Positions 15,105-23,600 of a stretch of DNA of 30,679 bases are shown here, in pieces (the stretch's first letter is position 1; each line of letters begins with the position of its first letter). A model generated the notes under the pieces. It was not told the DNA's origin, did no database searches, and worked only from the letters and a program-made list of their open reading frames with translations. The stretch covers positions 1 to 30,679 of the IMG/VR virus record IMGVR_UViG_3300025896_000130; one strand, written 5' to 3'. The translations under genes and the position numbers were made by a program. This DNA comes from a virus.

Positions 15105-15788
15105 ATGATAAATTTCAATCCCAAATACAACTACAAACCCTTGAACAGAATAGACGGCGCAAGTCGTCTATACGAAACCCCCGACGGTGCTCGGGTACCC
15201 AGCGTTACTACAATCCTTGATCGAACAAAGAGTGAGGAATCAAAGCAAGCCCTACAAAATTGGCGCAAGCGTGTAGGCGAACAAAAAGCCAAAGAGATCA
15301 CAACTGAAGCAGCCGGCCGCGGTACCCGCATGCACAAGTGGCTTGAAAACTATATACTCACTGGAGAAACTGGAGACCCCGGCACCAATCCATATGGTAT
15401 CCAAAGTCATAGAATGGCGCATACCATTATCGAGCAAGGTTTAGTAAACTGCAATGAAGCATGGGGTACTGAAGTTCAACTGTACTGTCCCGGCCTATAT
15501 GCAGGCACTACAGACTTGGTGGGTGTACATGGCGGAGAAGATGCCATTATGGACCACAAGCAAACCAACAAGCCTAAAAAACGTGAGTGGATTGATGACT
15601 ACTTTGTTCAAACAACTGCTTATGCATTGGCACATGATGAAGTCTGGGGCACCAAGATTAGAAAAGGGGTCATCTTCATGTGCTCCGCAGATAATGAATA
15701 CCAAGAGTTTATAATTGAAGGAACAGAGTTTGAGCGTTATCAAGACTTGTGGTTGCGTCGAGTAGAACAGTATTACAAACTATTATAA
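15105..15788 (+). CDS. PD-(D/E)XK exonuclease
   Basis: 227 residues. Shows the RecB/Cas4/MGME1-like nuclease core: GRGTRMHKWLE near 70-80 (acidic/His motif), GTTDLVGV near 133-140 with the first metal aspartate, AIMDHKQT near 146-153 as the D-x-K, and QTTAYAL near 170-176 as the QxxxY motif. Such nucleases process DNA ends in recombination or degrade host DNA; they are common in T4-like aquatic phages. Its early promoter gives a leaderless mRNA. Confidence 0.88.
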   Translation: MINFNPKYNYKPLNRIDGASRLYETPDGARVPSVTTILDRTKSEESKQALQNWRKRVGEQKAKEITTEAAGRGTRMHKWLENYILTGETGDPGTNPYGIQSHRMAHTIIEQGLVNCNEAWGTEVQLYCPGLYAGTTDLVGVHGGEDAIMDHKQTNKPKKREWIDDYFVQTTAYALAHDEVWGTKIRKGVIFMCSADNEYQEFIIEGTEFERYQDLWLRRVEQYYKLL

Positions 15789-15791
15789 GTA
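15784..15791 (+). promoter_or_regulatory. Variant late promoter, leaderless GTG (TATAAGTA)
   Basis: TATAAGTA overlaps the exonuclease stop. T4 spacing puts +1 at 15797, exactly the G of the proposed GTG start. This supports both the variant motif and the start. Confidence 0.6.
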
Positions 15792-15796
15792 TCACA

Positions 15797-16243
15797 GTGG
15801 AACATAGAAATTTAGAACATTGGTTTACCGACAAGCACAGCAGGCTACAAGCCTGGCGAGATTGGAGACTGAGTTTAACCGACTTACCGCTTGATGCAGT
15901 GCATCAAGAAGTGGCAACCTGGTGGAAATTTGTTCCTATGATCAGCAAAACATTTGACCCATGGCGCCAAGAATCTTGGCCTGACCCATGGGCTATGATT
16001 GGGACAGGATCCTTCTGCCCCAATGCACAAGGTCTTGGAATGTTTTATAGTTTGGTATTATCTAAAGTTGATTGCGAACTGATGTTATCTGTCATAGATG
16101 ACACACCCCGACTGATGGTAATACTTCCCAATAAAAAATTGTTAAATTATTATGACGGAGAAATAGTTGACATTGATGATGCAGAAATGCAAATTCTACA
16201 AACATGGGCGCCTAGCGACCTCGCTAACCTAGTTAAAGTATAA
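15797..16243 (+). CDS. Conserved phage protein of unknown function
   Basis: 148 residues from GTG 15797; longer frames would run into the exonuclease gene. Tryptophan-rich, with LQAWRDWRLSLTDLPLDAVHQEVATWWKF and SWPDPWAMIGTGSFCPNAQGLGMFYSL. The second half has beta segments (ELMLSVIDDTPRLMVILPNKKLLNYYDGEIV). Similar proteins occur in many T4-like phages, but I know no function. Confidence 0.75.
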   Translation: MEHRNLEHWFTDKHSRLQAWRDWRLSLTDLPLDAVHQEVATWWKFVPMISKTFDPWRQESWPDPWAMIGTGSFCPNAQGLGMFYSLVLSKVDCELMLSVIDDTPRLMVILPNKKLLNYYDGEIVDIDDAEMQILQTWAPSDLANLVKV

Positions 16244-16250
16244 AGATATT

Positions 16251-16300
16251 GCGCCATGGTTCTTTGTTAAGTATGAAACCTACTGCACAAAGAACAGCGC
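16251..16300 (+). promoter_or_regulatory. Hairpin in the nrdA leader
   Basis: GTTCTTTGT (16259-16267) pairs with ACAAAGAAC (16287-16295), flanked by a GCGC/GCGC clamp (16251-16254, 16297-16300) and with a small AGTA/TACT stem inside the loop. A TATAAA at 16239-16244 would start transcription at 16251, the hairpin's first base. A GGA ribosome site follows before nrdA. Confidence 0.55.
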
Positions 16301-16324
16301 ACTGAAAACGGATTAAAGGAAAAT

Positions 16325-18631
16325 ATGAGCAAATCAGCAATTAACGTAGTAAAAAGAGACGGACACAAAGAGCCGCTGGATATTAACAAAATCCATTTAA
16401 TGGTAGAAGAAGCATGTGAGGGGCTTTCTGGAGTTAGTATAAGCCAAATTGAAATGAATGCCGATTTGCAGTTTAACGATGGTATTACATCAGCCGACAT
16501 CCAAGAAATTTTAGTTCGTAGTGCAAGTGATTTAATCAGCTTGGACAAACCAAACTACCAATTTGCCGCCGCACGTTTGCTATTGTATGGTCTACGTAAA
16601 GTTGTATTTGGCAAGTTTGACTATGCACCATTGTACGACTTGGTAAAGGCCAACGTGGCTGCTGGTGTGTATGATCCAGAACTACTAGAGCAATATACAG
16701 AAGCTGATTGGCGCCAACTTGATGTTTACATCAACCATCAACGAGATCTAGACTTTACCTATGCTGGTATGCGCCAGGTAGTAGACAAGTATCTTGTACA
16801 AGATCGTAGCAATGGACACATCTACGAAACACCACAATACATGTACATGATGATTGCCGCAACATTATTTGCGACATATCCAGCTGACAAGCGCCTGAGT
16901 TTTATTCGTCGTTACTACGATGCAATCTCTACATTCAAGATTAATATTCCTACTCCAGTAATGAGTGGAGTTCGTACACCTATTCGCCAGTTTGCAAGTT
17001 GCGTATTGGTTGACGTCGACGATACTTTGCAAAGCATCTTTAATAGCAGTTCTGCCGTTGGATACTATATTGCTCAACGAGCTGGTATTGGTCTGAACGT
17101 GGGCCGCATCCGTGCCATCAATTCTAAAATTCGCGGTGGCGAAGTTGCACACACTGGCGTCATTCCCTTCTTGAAAGTGTTTGAATCAGTTGTGCGTAGT
17201 TGCACACAGAATGGTGTTCGTGGCGGCAGTGCTACTGTTCACTTTCCAATCTGGCACAAAGAGATTGGTGATGTTATTGTTCTAAAAAATAACAAAGGCA
17301 CAGAAGACAATCGTGTACGTAAATTAGATTACTCAATTCAGTTAAGCAAGATCTTTTACGAACGCTTGTTGGCTGATGGTGACATTACATTGTTCTCCCC
17401 ACATGACGTGCCTGGCTTGTATGAAGCATTTGGTAATAACGAAGTGTTTGATGCACTGTATGTCAAGTATGAAAAGGATCCTAAGATTAGTAAGAAGACT
17501 GTTAAGGCTATGGAACTGTTTGGTGATATTCTAAAAGAACGTGCTGAAACAGGTCGTATCTATATCATGAACATCGACCACTGCAACAGCCACAGCAGTT
17601 TTACAGACATGGTGCGAATGAGCAATCTATGTCAAGAAATTACATTGCCAACAGATCCTATCCAAGGGCTTGACGATACCAAAGGCGAAATTGCATTGTG
17701 CATTCTAAGTGCAATCAACGTTGGCAACATACGCGAATTAGATGACTTAAAGAATCTAACCGAGCTTGCAATCCGTGCGCTTGACCAAATCATTGACTAC
17801 CAACGTTATCCAATTATTGCCGCAGAGATTAGTACAAAGGCTCGACGCAGTCTTGGCATTGGCTACATTGGCCTTGCCCACTACCTTGCTAAAAAGGGTT
17901 TAAAGTATAGTGATGTTGAAGCAGCTCAATCAGTAAATCGTTTAACTGAAGCATTCCAGTACTATTTGATCAAGGCCAGTGTTGAACTTGCCAAAGAAAA
18001 AGGCCCTTGCGAATACTTCAGCCGTACCAAGTACAGCAAAGGTATCCTTCCAATTGACACATACAAGCGTGAGGTTGACGAGTTCCTGGGAACAGACCTG
18101 CACTATGATTGGGAATTGTTGCGCAGAGAAATTGCTGAACATGGTATGCGTCACAGTACACTAAGCGCACAAATGCCAAGTGAGTCTAGCTCAGTTGCCA
18201 GTAATGAGACAAACGGTATTGAACCGCCCCGTGCGGCAATGAGCACCAAGAAGAGTAAGAAGGGACCACTCAAGCAAATCGTCCCACAATACGGCAGCTT
18301 GAAAAACAACTACTCGTACCTGTTTGAAGAAGGCGTACAAGATGGTTACGTTAAGATTGTTGCAGCAATGCAAAAATACTTTGACCAAGCTATTAGTGGC
18401 AATTGGAGTTACAATCCCAAGCACTATCCAAACAATGAAGTACCAATGAGTGTTATGTTCCGCGACTTGTTGACAACTTATAAGTTGGGTTGGAAGACTT
18501 CGTACTACCAAAATACATATGACATGAAGGGTGAAGATGAAGAGACTCTTGACAACCCAGATGCAAACGTGTTACAATTACAACAAGTAAATGATGATGA
18601 TGCAGAAGCCTGCGAGGCATGTACAATTTGA
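16325..18631 (+). CDS. nrdA: Ribonucleotide reductase class Ia, large subunit
   Basis: 768 residues, the usual length. A short N-terminal ATP-cone-like region (VVKRDGHKEPLDINKI) precedes the ten-stranded catalytic barrel. The active-site cysteines are seen in FASCVLVD (near 226) and NLCQEI (near 435), and the redox shuttle pair in the C-terminal CEAC. PSESSSVASNETNGIEPPR is the substrate/phosphate loop. It reduces ribonucleotides to deoxyribonucleotides for phage DNA synthesis with NrdB. A Shine-Dalgarno (AAAGGA) lies before the ATG, behind a leader hairpin. Confidence 0.97.
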   Translation: MSKSAINVVKRDGHKEPLDINKIHLMVEEACEGLSGVSISQIEMNADLQFNDGITSADIQEILVRSASDLISLDKPNYQFAAARLLLYGLRKVVFGKFDYAPLYDLVKANVAAGVYDPELLEQYTEADWRQLDVYINHQRDLDFTYAGMRQVVDKYLVQDRSNGHIYETPQYMYMMIAATLFATYPADKRLSFIRRYYDAISTFKINIPTPVMSGVRTPIRQFASCVLVDVDDTLQSIFNSSSAVGYYIAQRAGIGLNVGRIRAINSKIRGGEVAHTGVIPFLKVFESVVRSCTQNGVRGGSATVHFPIWHKEIGDVIVLKNNKGTEDNRVRKLDYSIQLSKIFYERLLADGDITLFSPHDVPGLYEAFGNNEVFDALYVKYEKDPKISKKTVKAMELFGDILKERAETGRIYIMNIDHCNSHSSFTDMVRMSNLCQEITLPTDPIQGLDDTKGEIALCILSAINVGNIRELDDLKNLTELAIRALDQIIDYQRYPIIAAEISTKARRSLGIGYIGLAHYLAKKGLKYSDVEAAQSVNRLTEAFQYYLIKASVELAKEKGPCEYFSRTKYSKGILPIDTYKREVDEFLGTDLHYDWELLRREIAEHGMRHSTLSAQMPSESSSVASNETNGIEPPRAAMSTKKSKKGPLKQIVPQYGSLKNNYSYLFEEGVQDGYVKIVAAMQKYFDQAISGNWSYNPKHYPNNEVPMSVMFRDLLTTYKLGWKTSYYQNTYDMKGEDEETLDNPDANVLQLQQVNDDDAEACEACTI

Positions 18632-18639
18632 AGAACAAA

Positions 18640-19740
18640 ATGACAGCAACCGTTTTTAATATTAATAAAGTAGACTTCACCAAGCAACCAATGTTCTTTG
18701 GTGAAGCCCTTAACGCCCAACGATTTGATGTATTCAAGTATCCAATCTTTGATAAGCTAACGCAAACGCAGCTTGGGTACTTTTGGAGGCCAGAAGAGGT
18801 GTCATTGCAAAAGGATCGCAGTGACTATCTCGACTTCCGTGACGAACAGAAGTTTATTTTTACTGCTAATTTGAAGTACCAAATTTTACTAGACAGTGTG
18901 CAAGGTCGCGGCCCAGCAATGGCATTTATGCCTTACTGTTCATTGCCTGAGCTTGAAGGGTGTATGAATGCATGGCAGTTCTTTGAGAACATCCATAGCC
19001 GCAGTTATACACATATTATTAAGAATATCTATAGCAACCCAAGCGAAGTGTTTGACACCTTGCTAGACGATGAGAAGATCCTTGCTCGTGCAAAGAGTGT
19101 TACAAAGAGCTACGACGAGTTTCTTGACACTGCTAACCGGTACTTCTATGGTGGCAAAGGCACACTAAGGGATGTTAAGAAGAAGTTATTTCTAGCCATG
19201 GTCAATGTTAATGCACTTGAAGCACTTCGTTTCTACGTATCGTTTGCATGCAGCTTTGCATTTGGTGAACTGAAGAAGATGGAAGGCAGTGCTAAGATTA
19301 TTAGCTTGATTGCTCGTGACGAAAGTCAACATCTAAGCATCACAAGTCACGTTATTAAAAATTGGTTCAAGGGCGACGAGCCAGAGATGCAAGAAATTGC
19401 AAATGAGAACATTGGTGCCATTGGAGAAATCTATGACCAGGTTGTTGCAGAGGAAAAAGATTGGGCCGACTATTTGTTTAGTAAGGGCGCGATTGTTGGA
19501 TTAAATGCAAAACTATTGCACCAGTATGTTGAACACATTGCCAATCGTAGACTAAAAGGTCTTGGCATCGAATCTCGATATGCTCGCAGTGCAAATGACA
19601 ATCCGTTGCCGTGGACTGATCATTGGACCAGCAGCAAAGGCTTGCAAGTCGCACCACAAGAAACTGAGATTGAAAGTTATGTGATTGGCGGTATTAAACA
19701 AGACGTAAGCAAAGATACCTTTGCTGGATTTAAACTTTAA
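18640..19740 (+). CDS. nrdB: Ribonucleotide reductase class Ia, small subunit
   Basis: 366 residues from the ATG at 18640. An upstream in-frame ATG at 18619 lies inside nrdA and is less likely. The diiron ligands are present: LLDSVQGR (Asp), ENIHSRSYTH (Glu, His, and the radical Tyr), NALEALRF (Glu) and RDESQHL (Glu, His). The C-terminal tail (DTFAGFKL) is the likely NrdA-binding peptide. It lies 8 nt after nrdA, so they are co-transcribed. Confidence 0.97.
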   Translation: MTATVFNINKVDFTKQPMFFGEALNAQRFDVFKYPIFDKLTQTQLGYFWRPEEVSLQKDRSDYLDFRDEQKFIFTANLKYQILLDSVQGRGPAMAFMPYCSLPELEGCMNAWQFFENIHSRSYTHIIKNIYSNPSEVFDTLLDDEKILARAKSVTKSYDEFLDTANRYFYGGKGTLRDVKKKLFLAMVNVNALEALRFYVSFACSFAFGELKKMEGSAKIISLIARDESQHLSITSHVIKNWFKGDEPEMQEIANENIGAIGEIYDQVVAEEKDWADYLFSKGAIVGLNAKLLHQYVEHIANRRLKGLGIESRYARSANDNPLPWTDHWTSSKGLQVAPQETEIESYVIGGIKQDVSKDTFAGFKL

Positions 19741-19749
19741 AGGAAAAAA

Positions 19750-20064
19750 ATGTTACTTGATATTAAAAAAGATGGCGATGTAGTTACTCTGAAAATGAGT
19801 TCAGGTGAAGAACTAATTGGTACCTACAAAGATGATGATAGTGTTTCATACACAATTGATCGTCCAGTGACACTGAGTGTTGGTCCAAAAGGTGGTCCAG
19901 CTCTTACTCCGTACTTGATGACTGTAAATCCAGCTACCACACGTAATCTTAAAATCAATAGAGCCTTAGTAGTATGCATGGCAAATACTGACAAGGAACT
20001 TGCTGATCAGTACAGTTCAGCAATGAGCGGCATTCAAGTTGCTCCAGCAGGATTTAGACTATAA
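19750..20064 (+). CDS. Small protein, possibly Sm-like fold
   Basis: 104 residues with a strong Shine-Dalgarno (AAAGGA). The pattern VVTLKMSSGEELIGTYKDDDSVSYTIDRPVTLSV matches the Sm/Hfq-type small barrel spacing (hydrophobic strand, GEELIG turn, second strand). That is fold-level inference only. It sits between nrdB and the PAAR gene and overlaps the latter (TAATG). Confidence 0.7.
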   Translation: MLLDIKKDGDVVTLKMSSGEELIGTYKDDDSVSYTIDRPVTLSVGPKGGPALTPYLMTVNPATTRNLKINRALVVCMANTDKELADQYSSAMSGIQVAPAGFRL

Positions 20065-20327
20065 TGCCAGCAGTTCATCGTCAAGGTGATGCAAATGACG
20101 GGGGTGGTATCATTGACGGTGTTGCCCAAGGCACAGTGTATGTAAATGAACAACTGGCCAGTGTTGATGGTAGCGGTGTAAGCGGGCACGATTTACACCT
20201 TCCTACTGCAACAGCAAATGGTAGTGCCACAGTGTTTATCAATGGTATCCCAGTTAATAGGCAAGGTGATGAAGACGAATGTGGACATGGCAGGGCTGAT
20301 GGTAGTCCGGATGTGTATGTAGGTTAA
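20064..20327 (+). CDS. PAAR-repeat spike tip protein (gp5.4-like)
   Basis: 87 residues, Gly/Asp/His-rich: PAVHRQGDANDGGG, VYVNEQLASVDGSGVSGHD, ATVFINGIPVNRQGDEDECGHG. This is the PAAR pattern of a metal-stabilised cone that caps the VgrG/gp5 spike of contractile tails. It starts inside the previous stop (TAATG). The next genes fit a tail tip/baseplate block. Confidence 0.9.
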   Translation: MPAVHRQGDANDGGGIIDGVAQGTVYVNEQLASVDGSGVSGHDLHLPTATANGSATVFINGIPVNRQGDEDECGHGRADGSPDVYVG

Positions 20328-20341
20328 AATGAAATCTCCCA

Positions 20342-20347
20342 TAAATA
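20342..20347 (+). promoter_or_regulatory. Late promoter (ATAAATA)
   Basis: TAAATA gives +1 near 20353, an 11-nt leader before the ATG at 20364, with only part of GGGAG retained as a ribosome site. Confidence 0.65.
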
Positions 20348-20363
20348 GCTGGGAGATTTCAAC

Positions 20364-21038
20364 ATGTGTGATGCAAAAACGCCTGGTACAGGCACACGAT
20401 TAACAACAGAGAGCGGCGTAATTTATTACCCAAACACCCCCGAAGGTGATGCAGCCATGCGATCTGACATGGCTAAAACAATGGGCGCCGGAGCCGGAGA
20501 AGATAGTCAACCACCTGACGATTCTCCACCAGATGCCAATCCTCCAAAAGACTGTGCAGAGTACACTGACAGCATGTGGGATAAAAATTGCAGTAAATCT
20601 TTTAGATATTCAAACATGGGCCGCAAGCCAACTGGCGGCAGCGTAGATACAAAAACAGCGGCATGTAATTGGAAAGCACTATGTGAAAATTTATTAGATC
20701 CAATTAAAGCACAGTTCCCGGGCATGAGCATTAGCTCTGGCTTTCGCCCTACAACATTTAACGGATCAACTAGTGATCATACAAAAGGCAAGGCATCTGA
20801 CATTCAATTACTACAGGGTGATGCAGTTGAAGGTGCCAAGCGAATGTTCAAATGGATCGGCGCATCAGGCTTACCATTTAGTCAATTAATCTTTGAAGGA
20901 CGTTGGGTACACGTGGCTTACAATGGCAGCTCGCCAGCCAGCGTAGCAGTGTTAGTAGCACGTAATGGCGCCGCCCCTTATCAAAATGGTGGTGGCCGCA
21001 GGGGTTCGGCATTGCCCCCAGACTTGAAGTGGGCATAA
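20364..21038 (+). CDS. M15-family peptidase, probable tail-associated lysin
   Basis: 224 residues. An N-terminal Pro/Asp-rich linker (about 45-65) precedes an M15 (VanY/DacB-like) fold: SSGFRPTTFN, the zinc motif SDHTKGKASD (S-x-H-x-x-G-x-A-x-D) near 135-144, and WVHVAY near 187-192 with the last histidine. These enzymes cut peptidoglycan peptide bridges. Its place between PAAR and a baseplate-type gene suggests delivery with the tail rather than final lysis. No signal peptide. Confidence 0.85.
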   Translation: MCDAKTPGTGTRLTTESGVIYYPNTPEGDAAMRSDMAKTMGAGAGEDSQPPDDSPPDANPPKDCAEYTDSMWDKNCSKSFRYSNMGRKPTGGSVDTKTAACNWKALCENLLDPIKAQFPGMSISSGFRPTTFNGSTSDHTKGKASDIQLLQGDAVEGAKRMFKWIGASGLPFSQLIFEGRWVHVAYNGSSPASVAVLVARNGAAPYQNGGGRRGSALPPDLKWA

Positions 21039-21041
21039 GTA
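21036..21041 (+). promoter_or_regulatory. Variant late promoter, leaderless (ATAAGTA)
   Basis: TAAGTA overlaps the preceding stop; predicted +1 21047 lies two bases before the ATG at 21049. Confidence 0.5.
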
Positions 21042-21048
21042 ACACACT

Positions 21049-22758
21049 ATGGCAAATATCCCAGTTATCCCCGGCGTAAGTGTTGCAACCAAAGGTATTC
21101 TAAACAAGCCCATCAAAGACATTATTTGTGCGTTGCTATTTGGAGGTCTTGCTAACATGCTCAAGGGTCCACTATTGTGTATCAATTTTGACCTAAACAA
21201 AATTGCTGAAGAGGCAGGCCTTGCAGGTCTTGGCGATCTAAAAGCAGAGTTAGATAATATTAAAGATCAACTCAAAGCAGCCGAAGCATTATCTGGCATA
21301 CCTGAAACATTGGCTAGAGTGAATGCAGCCATTGCCGAAGTTCAAAGTTTATTGGCGCTGGATGGCCTATGTAAGATTCCTCTAAAGGCACCAAAAATTC
21401 CTGACGTTATTGCTCAGGTTATCGATGCAGAGTTTAGAGAGATGGATGCTATCTTAAAAGACCTAGGCAAGTTGGCCAAGCCAAGTATTTGTCTAAGTGG
21501 CAATGGTGGCCTTGGATTGGGCGGCGGATATAACCCAGACAGTATACTGGGAAGCATAAGCAAGCATGTAGGAAACATGGGCAACATCCCAGGCGCAAAA
21601 TTAGACGCATTAGTAAAGAGGCTCAAGGGCGTTGGCAAGGCTTTAGACAAGTCAATTAACCGTCAGTTGTTTCCAGACTTTCGTCACAAGCATGACCTAA
21701 CAACAGGTAAGCCGTACGTGGCCGGAGGCGGCCCAACACTGGCAGGCCCACCTGCTGTTCAATGGAACCCTCCTTACCCCCCAGCCGATGCACCAAATTT
21801 AAAAAGTGCAACAGCAACAGCACAGACGCTAGTTGCCAGCGTAAAACAAACTGGCAGCTATCCTGTCAAAGCAGACGGTATAACAAACGTCAACCCTTGG
21901 TTACCTATGTTGGGGCCTGAAGTGTACAGTTTAGCAGTCAATGCACTAACTCCGCAAGATCCATTCTTCTCACAGCAAGAACCAATTTACGACTATTGCG
22001 GTAAGTTAGTCGGGTATACTTCTACAGTTGTTTCAGGTGATGTAACGGCCATTGGTGGAAACCCTACAGCAGATGCAATACTTGAACCACCTACGACTAC
22101 ATTTGACTTTGCATGGATTGGTGATCGTAACTGCTGGGCAGTCAATGGTGTTACGAGCGAACAATTAGTCAATGGACGTAAAGACACATACCTAAATGCG
22201 AACCCTGAAATTGAATTACATAGAGGTTATGCTCATACATTTAGTATTCCTTCTATTGACATTAGTGGCACAGGAGTAGCGGCAGAGTTCTTTATCTGCT
22301 ACGTAGGAACAGATTTGAAGCCACGCAAGCTATTAGACGGAACACTTGACTTATTCAATCTTGGACTAGCACGTCTAGAAACATATGAACTATTAGAAGA
22401 TGCAAATGGATCGCTTGATGAATTGTATGCGTTAGAACGTAAGGGTACGTATCCAACTGGCACCACCATGTACTTTGCAGCCGAGCAACGAGTATACTCT
22501 GGCGAAGTAGCACCAGAGTTTCCCAATGAAGCGACCTGGTGGTATAATCTTATCACATGTAATACTCAACGTTTTGCATTGAACAGAGATTCTGCTGGTG
22601 AAGTTGTTGATGGAACTGGTACATGGGTAGAAGTGTCCGAGTTAGATCGTGAAGCCAAGTGGTTTGGATCGTCAAATACATTTACGGCTCCCAACGCCAA
22701 CTACCTTGCGTACAGCAACCAAGATGGCAGTGTATTTGGATTGTTTAAGTTTATCTAA
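21049..22758 (+). CDS. Large baseplate or tail structural protein
   Basis: 569 residues. Starts with a hydrophobic, Gly-rich part (PIKDIICALLFGGLANMLKGPLLCI), then helices with coiled-coil potential (about 50-130), a Pro/Gly linker, and a beta-rich C-terminal half (LRRGYAHTF-like HRGYAHTFSIPSID, WWYNLITCNTQRF, VFGLFKFI). Order after PAAR and the M15 peptidase points to a baseplate or spike-associated component. No named T4 homologue is recognised. The end overlaps a tiny ORF. Confidence 0.7.
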   Translation: MANIPVIPGVSVATKGILNKPIKDIICALLFGGLANMLKGPLLCINFDLNKIAEEAGLAGLGDLKAELDNIKDQLKAAEALSGIPETLARVNAAIAEVQSLLALDGLCKIPLKAPKIPDVIAQVIDAEFREMDAILKDLGKLAKPSICLSGNGGLGLGGGYNPDSILGSISKHVGNMGNIPGAKLDALVKRLKGVGKALDKSINRQLFPDFRHKHDLTTGKPYVAGGGPTLAGPPAVQWNPPYPPADAPNLKSATATAQTLVASVKQTGSYPVKADGITNVNPWLPMLGPEVYSLAVNALTPQDPFFSQQEPIYDYCGKLVGYTSTVVSGDVTAIGGNPTADAILEPPTTTFDFAWIGDRNCWAVNGVTSEQLVNGRKDTYLNANPEIELHRGYAHTFSIPSIDISGTGVAAEFFICYVGTDLKPRKLLDGTLDLFNLGLARLETYELLEDANGSLDELYALERKGTYPTGTTMYFAAEQRVYSGEVAPEFPNEATWWYNLITCNTQRFALNRDSAGEVVDGTGTWVEVSELDREAKWFGSSNTFTAPNANYLAYSNQDGSVFGLFKFI

Positions 22759-22919
22759 TGAAGCATCTTAAAGAAAACAACATGAGTCATTTGGAACACT
22801 TGTGGTTCGCATGGAGCATGGGCCTGGCCCTTTTAGTACACGGACTTATTCCAGTCTTGTTTACAACATACGCATCAGATAAAATGAAAAGTATACTTGA
22901 CAAGCAAAAGTTAGCATAA
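22758..22919 (+). CDS. 53-residue membrane protein (DUF6356-like)
   Basis: The ATG overlaps the preceding stop (TAATG). The product begins MKHLKENNMSHLEHLWFAWS and continues into one membrane helix (about 17-37, MGLALLVHGLIPVLF), then a basic tail. The HL.EN...Y/HL..H..FA start and VHG.IP centre resemble the small DUF6356 family, from memory. Its TAA lies inside the next late promoter. A small inner-membrane protein with a possible lysis or exclusion role is conceivable, unproven. Confidence 0.7.
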   Translation: MKHLKENNMSHLEHLWFAWSMGLALLVHGLIPVLFTTYASDKMKSILDKQKLA

Positions 22920-22922
22920 ATA
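22917..22922 (+). promoter_or_regulatory. Late promoter, leaderless (ATAAATA)
   Basis: TAAATA, sharing its first bases with the previous stop codon. Predicted +1 is 22928 plus or minus one, on the ATG at 22927. Confidence 0.7.
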
Positions 22923-22926
22923 GTTG

Positions 22927-23283
22927 ATGCGAATTAATGAGTTAATAACTAATCACCTAGATCATCAGTTTAAAACTGCATATCATGTTACTGGTACTGA
23001 AAATGCAGAAGAAATTCTACACGGTGGACTAGACCCTTATGATGGCAAAGCGTTTATGGTTGTAGACACTGGTGACAAAGATAAGTTACGCAAAGATTTA
23101 AATACTGTTGGTAACTGGATGTACGCCAAGTCAGCGGGCAGTGACGATCCATTAACATTGTTGCAAATTGACATTACAAATTTACCATTAGGACATGAGC
23201 ACGGATGGTACTTTTCAACAATTAAAATCCCCCCTAATCGTATACGAGATTTAGGTGAAGATGAATTGTCAAAATATGTCTAA
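22927..23283 (+). CDS. Small protein with an ADP-ribosyltransferase-like start
   Basis: 118 residues from ATG 22927 (a TTG three bases upstream is also in frame). AYHVTGTENAEEILHGGLDP (18-37) matches the first strand-helix of ART-fold proteins (YHxT...N...IL..GL.P), and the C-terminal LLQIDITNLPL...WYFSTIKIPPNRI fits later strands. The catalytic set is not clear, so activity is uncertain. Expressed late, it could be packaged or act on host targets. Confidence 0.6.
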   Translation: MRINELITNHLDHQFKTAYHVTGTENAEEILHGGLDPYDGKAFMVVDTGDKDKLRKDLNTVGNWMYAKSAGSDDPLTLLQIDITNLPLGHEHGWYFSTIKIPPNRIRDLGEDELSKYV

Positions 23284-23287
23284 ACAG

Positions 23288-23316
23288 TTGACAAGCAAGA
23301 AGAATAAGTATATACT
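23288..23316 (+). promoter_or_regulatory. Sigma70 promoter of the tmRNA gene
   Basis: Consensus TTGACA (23288-23293), 17 bp and TATACT (23311-23316). Predicted +1 is about 23323, followed by hairpin TTGCT/AGCAA. Confidence 0.9.
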
Positions 23317-23340
23317 GTAAGTTATTGCTGTATGAAGCAA

Positions 23341-23600
23341 AGAGAAAAGTGTTCAAGACGCGGGTTCGACTCCCGCCACCTCCACCCAAGTGTATTGGTA
23401 CAGTATATTTGGGTGGGGGTGACCTGGTTTTCGATTGGGCAACAAGTAAATGAGTGGACAGCTCGGGAATGTGAAACCCGTAGGATTGGGGTAACCCGGT
23501 CGTAGAAGCAAAAAACTATAACTGCAAACGATTCAAGTTTCGCATTAGCGGCCTAAACACTGCTTAGGGGAGTTATCCCTCGTAACAGAAAATAACAGAG
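23341..23600 (+). ncRNA. ssrA: Circularly permuted tmRNA (two-piece)
   Basis: The tRNA 3' half comes first: T arm GCGGG-TTCGACT-CCCGC (23360-23376), acceptor strand CACCTCC (23377-23383), A84 and CC. The 5' half follows: GGGGGTG (23415-23421) pairs with CACCTCC over 7 bp including G3-U70, the alanine identity pair. The segment between them (23385-23414) folds into a 10-bp stem stacking on the acceptor, then would be cut out, giving a two-piece RNA. The downstream part has the tag frame GCA AAC GAT TCA AGT TTC GCA TTA GCG GCC TAA (ANDSSFALAA) and GCTTAG-type helices of standard tmRNA. Exact mature ends are uncertain; the encoded 3' end reads ACC-C rather than ACCA. Role: rescue of stalled ribosomes with proteolysis tagging. 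Confidence 0.92.
23524..23556 (+). other. tmRNA tag reading frame (ANDSSFALAA)
   Basis: Resume codon GCA at 23524, ten codons, stop TAA at 23554. The ALAA end is the degron recognised by ClpXP/ClpAP in beta- and gammaproteobacteria; E. coli's tag is ANDENYALAA. Confidence 0.9.
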
